This document shows, in pieces, positions 60,889 to 64,000 of a DNA stretch of 64,000 bases. The first letter of the stretch is position 1; the number at the start of each line of letters is the position of its first letter. The notes beneath the pieces were generated by a model, which was not told the origin of the DNA, did not search any database, and saw only the letters and a list, made by a program, of their open reading frames with translations. Source of the stretch: Nitrospiraceae bacterium (GTDB lineage: Bacteria; Nitrospirota; Nitrospiria; Nitrospirales; Nitrospiraceae); NCBI GenBank assembly GCA_035623075.1, contig DASPUC010000052.1:62001-126000 (forward strand), in the 5' to 3' direction. Position numbers and translations under genes: made by a program.

Positions 60889-62103
60889 TCAGCTGGCGGA
60901 ATGCAATTGGGTCCGCGTTTCGATCTGTAGCGCTCCGGTTTTCGCGTCTACAGAAACCTGCACAGTTCCCTCAAGGACTTGAAGAAGAAGTCCACCGACC
61001 AGCTGACGACGCCATCCGCGTAGGACCGGAAGATCCTCGGCAATCGATTGCCGCTTGGACTCGACCAGCGTTTGAATATCTGCTGCTGTAGCGAGCAAAG
61101 ACGGTGCGATGCCCTGGGCAGCTGCGCGGGCCTTCAGCACCGCCTGGAGAAGCTCGACTAATCCAGTAGATTCAGGATCTGGTTTTCGGTCACGAGGCAT
61201 GGTGGGCCACGCAGAAGGTGGAAGAGCGAGCGCTGAGTGGATCGTCGTCATCACCTGCTCACCGTTTCGTTCGGCCTCTGAGGAATGAATGCCGCGGACG
61301 GAGCGCAATTCGTCCACGGTCTGAGGCGGATGCCGTGCAAGTTGAAGGAGCACCTCATCACGCAGAATCCGACCACGGGGAACATTTCTTCGACGAGCCT
61401 CAGTTTCACGCCAGGCGGCGAGTTCACGGAGCACACCCGCAGCCTTTGGTTTCAGGCTATCCCACCCACGGATGCGTTGGTAGCGTTCCTGGGGTTCTCG
61501 GCTCTTTTCGCCAACCATGTTCTCTAAGCGAGCAAATTCTTCGTGCGCCCATGGCAGACGACCTAACTCTGTAAGACGTCCATGCAGGTGTCGGTGGATA
61601 GACAAGAGATATTGTACATCCTCCAGCGCATACGTGAGTTGAGCACGTGAGAGCGGTCGGGCACTCCAATTCGTAAACGTATGAGCTTTATCCAGCTTGG
61701 CTCCGTGCAGGCGATGGACAAGGTTGGCGTAGGCGACTTGTGCGCCATAGCCCACCATTGCAGCTGCGATCTGCGTATCGAAAAACGGTTTCGGAATCTG
61801 ACCGGCATGAGTCGCAAAAAGATCGAGGTCTTGGCGTCCCGCATGAAAGATCTTCTCGACATCGGATCGACAGACAAGCTGCCAGAAGGCATCGAGCGAG
61901 CCATCGGCTTGCACGGTTGGGAAGTCAATAATAGCGGCAGTGTCTTCCGTTGCAACCTGGATTAATTCGAGACGGGGGACAAAGGTCTCTTCGCCAACAA
62001 ATTCTGTGTCGAGCGCGAGCCGCGGACTCCGCTCGAGCGTCCTACACAGTGACTCAAGCCCTTTACGGTCTGTGATGTACCGAATCGGAGCAGAAGTGGA
62101 CAT
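60889..62103 (-). CDS. rnd: ribonuclease D
   Basis: The 404-residue protein has the DEDDy exonuclease: LDTEF (Asp32, Glu34), GRQDLDL, and YALEDVQYL with Tyr and Asp. Two HRDC-like helical domains follow (LRELAAWRETEARRRNVPRGRILRDEVLLQLA). It trims 3' ends of tRNA and other small RNAs. The J-domain protein stop lies four bases upstream of its start, so the two are cotranscribed. Confidence 0.95.
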   Translation of the reverse strand: MSTSAPIRYITDRKGLESLCRTLERSPRLALDTEFVGEETFVPRLELIQVATEDTAAIIDFPTVQADGSLDAFWQLVCRSDVEKIFHAGRQDLDLFATHAGQIPKPFFDTQIAAAMVGYGAQVAYANLVHRLHGAKLDKAHTFTNWSARPLSRAQLTYALEDVQYLLSIHRHLHGRLTELGRLPWAHEEFARLENMVGEKSREPQERYQRIRGWDSLKPKAAGVLRELAAWRETEARRRNVPRGRILRDEVLLQLARHPPQTVDELRSVRGIHSSEAERNGEQVMTTIHSALALPPSAWPTMPRDRKPDPESTGLVELLQAVLKARAAAQGIAPSLLATAADIQTLVESKRQSIAEDLPVLRGWRRQLVGGLLLQVLEGTVQVSVDAKTGALQIETRTQLHSAS

Positions 62104-62107
62104 GCGG

Positions 62108-62743
62108 TTACTCGGTCGGGTTGTATGCAGTGCCAGGCGATTGAGAAGGAGGTTCGACGTTACTGAGGCTCAGATACTCCTTGAGAAACTGGTATGCCTC
62201 CAGCATCCGCCGCAACTCCGGTTCGGAGCTGCGGTCTCCGTTGTTCGCATCCGGATGAAGTTGTTTCGCTTTCTGCCGAAAGGCCGTGGTGATGTCGGCC
62301 AGCGAGCTCCCGAATTCAACGCCCATGATCGCGTACGCATCCACCGCATTGTTGACCGACCCGGATCCCTGTGAGAGATCTCCACTTCCTCCGCTCGCGG
62401 CTTTCAACATGTCAGCCAAATTGATTTTACGGCGCCGCTGCCGAGGCCGCTCCCGGATTTCACTGTCGAAATCGTCCCAGCGTTCCTCAACGAACTCCAG
62501 ACGGGACTCCAACCTCATGGCACCGGAAAGATCCCGAATCTGTTCCAGTTCTTCCTCGATCAGCAACAGAGATTTGACGATTTCTTCCAGCCCTTGCTCG
62601 ACCCGGAAGAAACTGTCGACGCGATCTTCCATCATTGTGTCGACGGCCACTTCAAGACTGTCATCCGTCTTGGCGCGAAGGGAAGCAATCCTCCGCTGCA
62701 TGCCGTTTCGAAATCTCATGAACTTGCTCGTGGAGAAAGGCAT
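62108..62743 (-). CDS. protein with C-terminal J domain
   Basis: A 211-residue protein. Residues 1-110 are charged and helical (VEQGLEEIVKSLLLIEEELEQIRDL; FVEERWDDFDSEI). After a Ser/Gly-rich linker (SGGSGDLSQGSGS) comes a J domain with AYAIMGVEFGSSLADITTAFRQKAKQLHPDAN; the HPD motif is intact, so it should stimulate a DnaK. The usual order is reversed (J at the C-terminus) and there is no zinc or client-binding region. It is just upstream of rnd. Confidence 0.85.
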   Translation of the reverse strand: MPFSTSKFMRFRNGMQRRIASLRAKTDDSLEVAVDTMMEDRVDSFFRVEQGLEEIVKSLLLIEEELEQIRDLSGAMRLESRLEFVEERWDDFDSEIRERPRQRRRKINLADMLKAASGGSGDLSQGSGSVNNAVDAYAIMGVEFGSSLADITTAFRQKAKQLHPDANNGDRSSEPELRRMLEAYQFLKEYLSLSNVEPPSQSPGTAYNPTE

Positions 62744-62816
62744 GGTGACCGGTCCCTTAAGAACGTGCGCATTCTAGCACAGCGTGGCCGCGTGGCAGAA
62801 GGAGGAACGGAGAGGG

Positions 62817-64000
62817 TTAGCTCGTGGCAAAGTCGTCGCTGAGCTTGGTTCGACGTCGGGCTACGCCGGTCTCCCGTGCGGCCGTGGCGACAGCCTTTGC
62901 GACCCGCGGAACAACTTCCTTGTCGAACACACTGGGAATAATGTAATCCTCGCTCAGGGCCGAGGGAGGAACGGATTCAGCGAGGGCGCTGGCCGCAGCC
63001 AGTTTCATCGCTTCATTAATTTCCCGGGCTTGAACGTCCAAGGCTCCGCGAAAGAGGCCTGGAAAGACGAGGGCATTATTGATCTGATTGGGATAATCCG
63101 AACGCCCGGTCGCAAAGATTCGACAATGAGAGCTGCCGAGCTGTGGAGGGACTTCAGGATCCGGGTTCGCCATGGCAAAGACAATTCGATCGCTGGCCAT
63201 CAGATCCAGATCGTCGCCGGAGAGAATATTTCCGACAGAAAGTCCGACAAAAACATCGGCTCCTTTCAGAGCGTCTTGAAGAGAGCCGTGCGGTTGATCA
63301 CGAGTGATGCAACTCGACAGATTTGTCCGGCAAGCCCGCAATTGGTCTGGTTCACCGTGCAAAACAATTCCTTGGGGCTCACACCCCCACAAATGCGACA
63401 CGCCCGCGGCGAGAAGCATTCTGCAACAGGCGGTTCCTGCGGCTCCCAGACCGTTCACGACCACTCGGATCTCTTCCATCTTCTTTCCTGCGAGTTTCAA
63501 CGCATTCGAGAGCGCAGCAAGAATGGCCACTGCCGTGCCGTGTTGATCGTCGTGCATCACCGGGATATCCAGGGCAGCGCGTAACCGACGCTCGATTTCG
63601 AAACAGCGCGGGGCGCTGATATCTTCAAGGTTAATCGCGCCAAACCCGGGGGCGATCGTGAGAATGGTTTGCACGATCTGATCAGGATCCTGCGTGTTGA
63701 GGCAAATGGGCCAGGCATCGATACCCGCGAGTTCCTTGAAGAGCATTGCCTTGCCTTCCATCACGGGAAGTGCAGCCTCCGGACCAAGATTACCGAGCCC
63801 CAATACAGCGGATCCATCGGTAATCACGGCGACGCTATTACATTTGCTGGTGAAGACGTACGCCTTCGAAGGGTCTTTGGCGATGGCTTGAGACACCCGG
63901 CCCACGCCAGGGGTGTACACCATCGACAGAATATTTCTGGTCGAAATCGGTAGCTTGCTTTGAACGTGAATCTTTCCGCCCAAATGTAGGAGGAAAATTC
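62817..64000 (-). CDS. NAD(P)-dependent malic enzyme, 5' end beyond window
   Basis: The frame stays open to the right edge; HLGGKI just inside the edge matches the start of the catalytic part in this family, so the N-terminus (often an ACT domain) is missing. A TTG at 63983 is therefore not the true start. The core shows YTPGVGRVSQAI, NSVAVITDGSAVLGLGNLGPEAALPVMEGK, HDDQHGTA, and the NAD(P) motif VVNGLGAAGTA. It turns malate into pyruvate and CO2. It ends 73 bases before the J-domain gene. Confidence 0.92.
   Translation of the reverse strand, partial: IFLLHLGGKIHVQSKLPISTRNILSMVYTPGVGRVSQAIAKDPSKAYVFTSKCNSVAVITDGSAVLGLGNLGPEAALPVMEGKAMLFKELAGIDAWPICLNTQDPDQIVQTILTIAPGFGAINLEDISAPRCFEIERRLRAALDIPVMHDDQHGTAVAILAALSNALKLAGKKMEEIRVVVNGLGAAGTACCRMLLAAGVSHLWGCEPQGIVLHGEPDQLRACRTNLSSCITRDQPHGSLQDALKGADVFVGLSVGNILSGDDLDLMASDRIVFAMANPDPEVPPQLGSSHCRIFATGRSDYPNQINNALVFPGLFRGALDVQAREINEAMKLAAASALAESVPPSALSEDYIIPSVFDKEVVPRVAKAVATAARETGVARRRTKLSDDFATS

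Noticed and set aside
63983-63983. TTG as start of malic enzyme
   Set aside because: The frame is open to the edge and the residues before it (FLLH) fit the family, so the true start is outside the window.
1-64000. CRISPR, insertion sequence, prophage or integrase
   Set aside because: I saw no repeat-spacer pattern, no transposase or integrase motif and no long duplicated stretches.

Overview
The window looks like a chromosomal core region of a GC-rich, Gram-negative bacterium, most probably a Nitrospira-like member of the Nitrospirota. This is inferred from the style of the proteins and the gene neighbourhoods, not from a database search. Lipoproteins, an OmpA-family protein and exported proteins indicate an outer membrane. 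I see no transposase, integrase, CRISPR array, rRNA or tRNA. Nearly all the DNA is housekeeping genes packed into short operons with ATGA-type overlaps.

Layout. 1-5.4 kb: small accessory genes (a frameshifted His-rich exported protein, a nitrilase-like hydrolase, a STAS-like protein, an aldo/keto reductase, DoxX, a lipoprotein, PilZ). 5.5-12.3 kb (minus): OmpA/BON protein, coiled-coil HhH protein, dnaE, accA. 12.5-16.6 kb (plus): purH, purD, a TsaC/Sua5 protein, a lipoprotein. 16.6-19.3 kb (minus): rsmD-coaD-aminotransferase-fmdB. 19.3-22.9 kb: a strong orphan promoter with a possible small RNA, a zinc-ribbon protein, radC, and an EF-G paralogue with an eroded G domain. 22.9-31.7 kb (minus): Mrp and Rieske proteins, a pyruvate dehydrogenase operon (E1a, E1b, two unknown proteins, E2, lipA), a RCK_C protein and a DegP protease. 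32.2-37.6 kb: putA, an exported protein that overlaps it convergently, an SDR and bioD. 37.6-51.5 kb (minus): a dense housekeeping series clpC / tsaD-hflX-nth-yicC-gmk-rpoZ-coaBC-TPR-aroQ-efp-accB-accC-thiE. 51.7-64 kb: nadK, a FAD/NADPH oxidoreductase, fumC, Hsp20, citrate synthase, small exported proteins, an ArsC/Spx-like protein, a GGDEF protein, RNase D, a J-domain protein, and malic enzyme cut by the right edge.

How the genes fit together. Acetyl-CoA supply and use is prominent: PDH E1/E2 with lipoyl synthase, the acetyl-CoA carboxylase subunits AccA, AccB and AccC, citrate synthase, fumarase and malic enzyme. CoA and biotin synthesis (CoaBC, CoaD, BioD) supply their cofactors. A second theme is translation and RNA quality: EF-P, EF-G paralogue, HflX, TsaC and TsaD, RsmD, RNase D.

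The best leads for a second look are: an hflX gene whose conserved N-terminus has no canonical start codon but has a well-placed Shine-Dalgarno before an ATT; a near-consensus promoter at 19458-19487 that faces no gene and may make a structured RNA of about 110 nt; two unknown proteins embedded in the PDH operon; an EF-G paralogue with a degenerate G domain; and a degP gene that may be read from a leaderless mRNA. I did not find a clear new multi-gene defence or mobile system.
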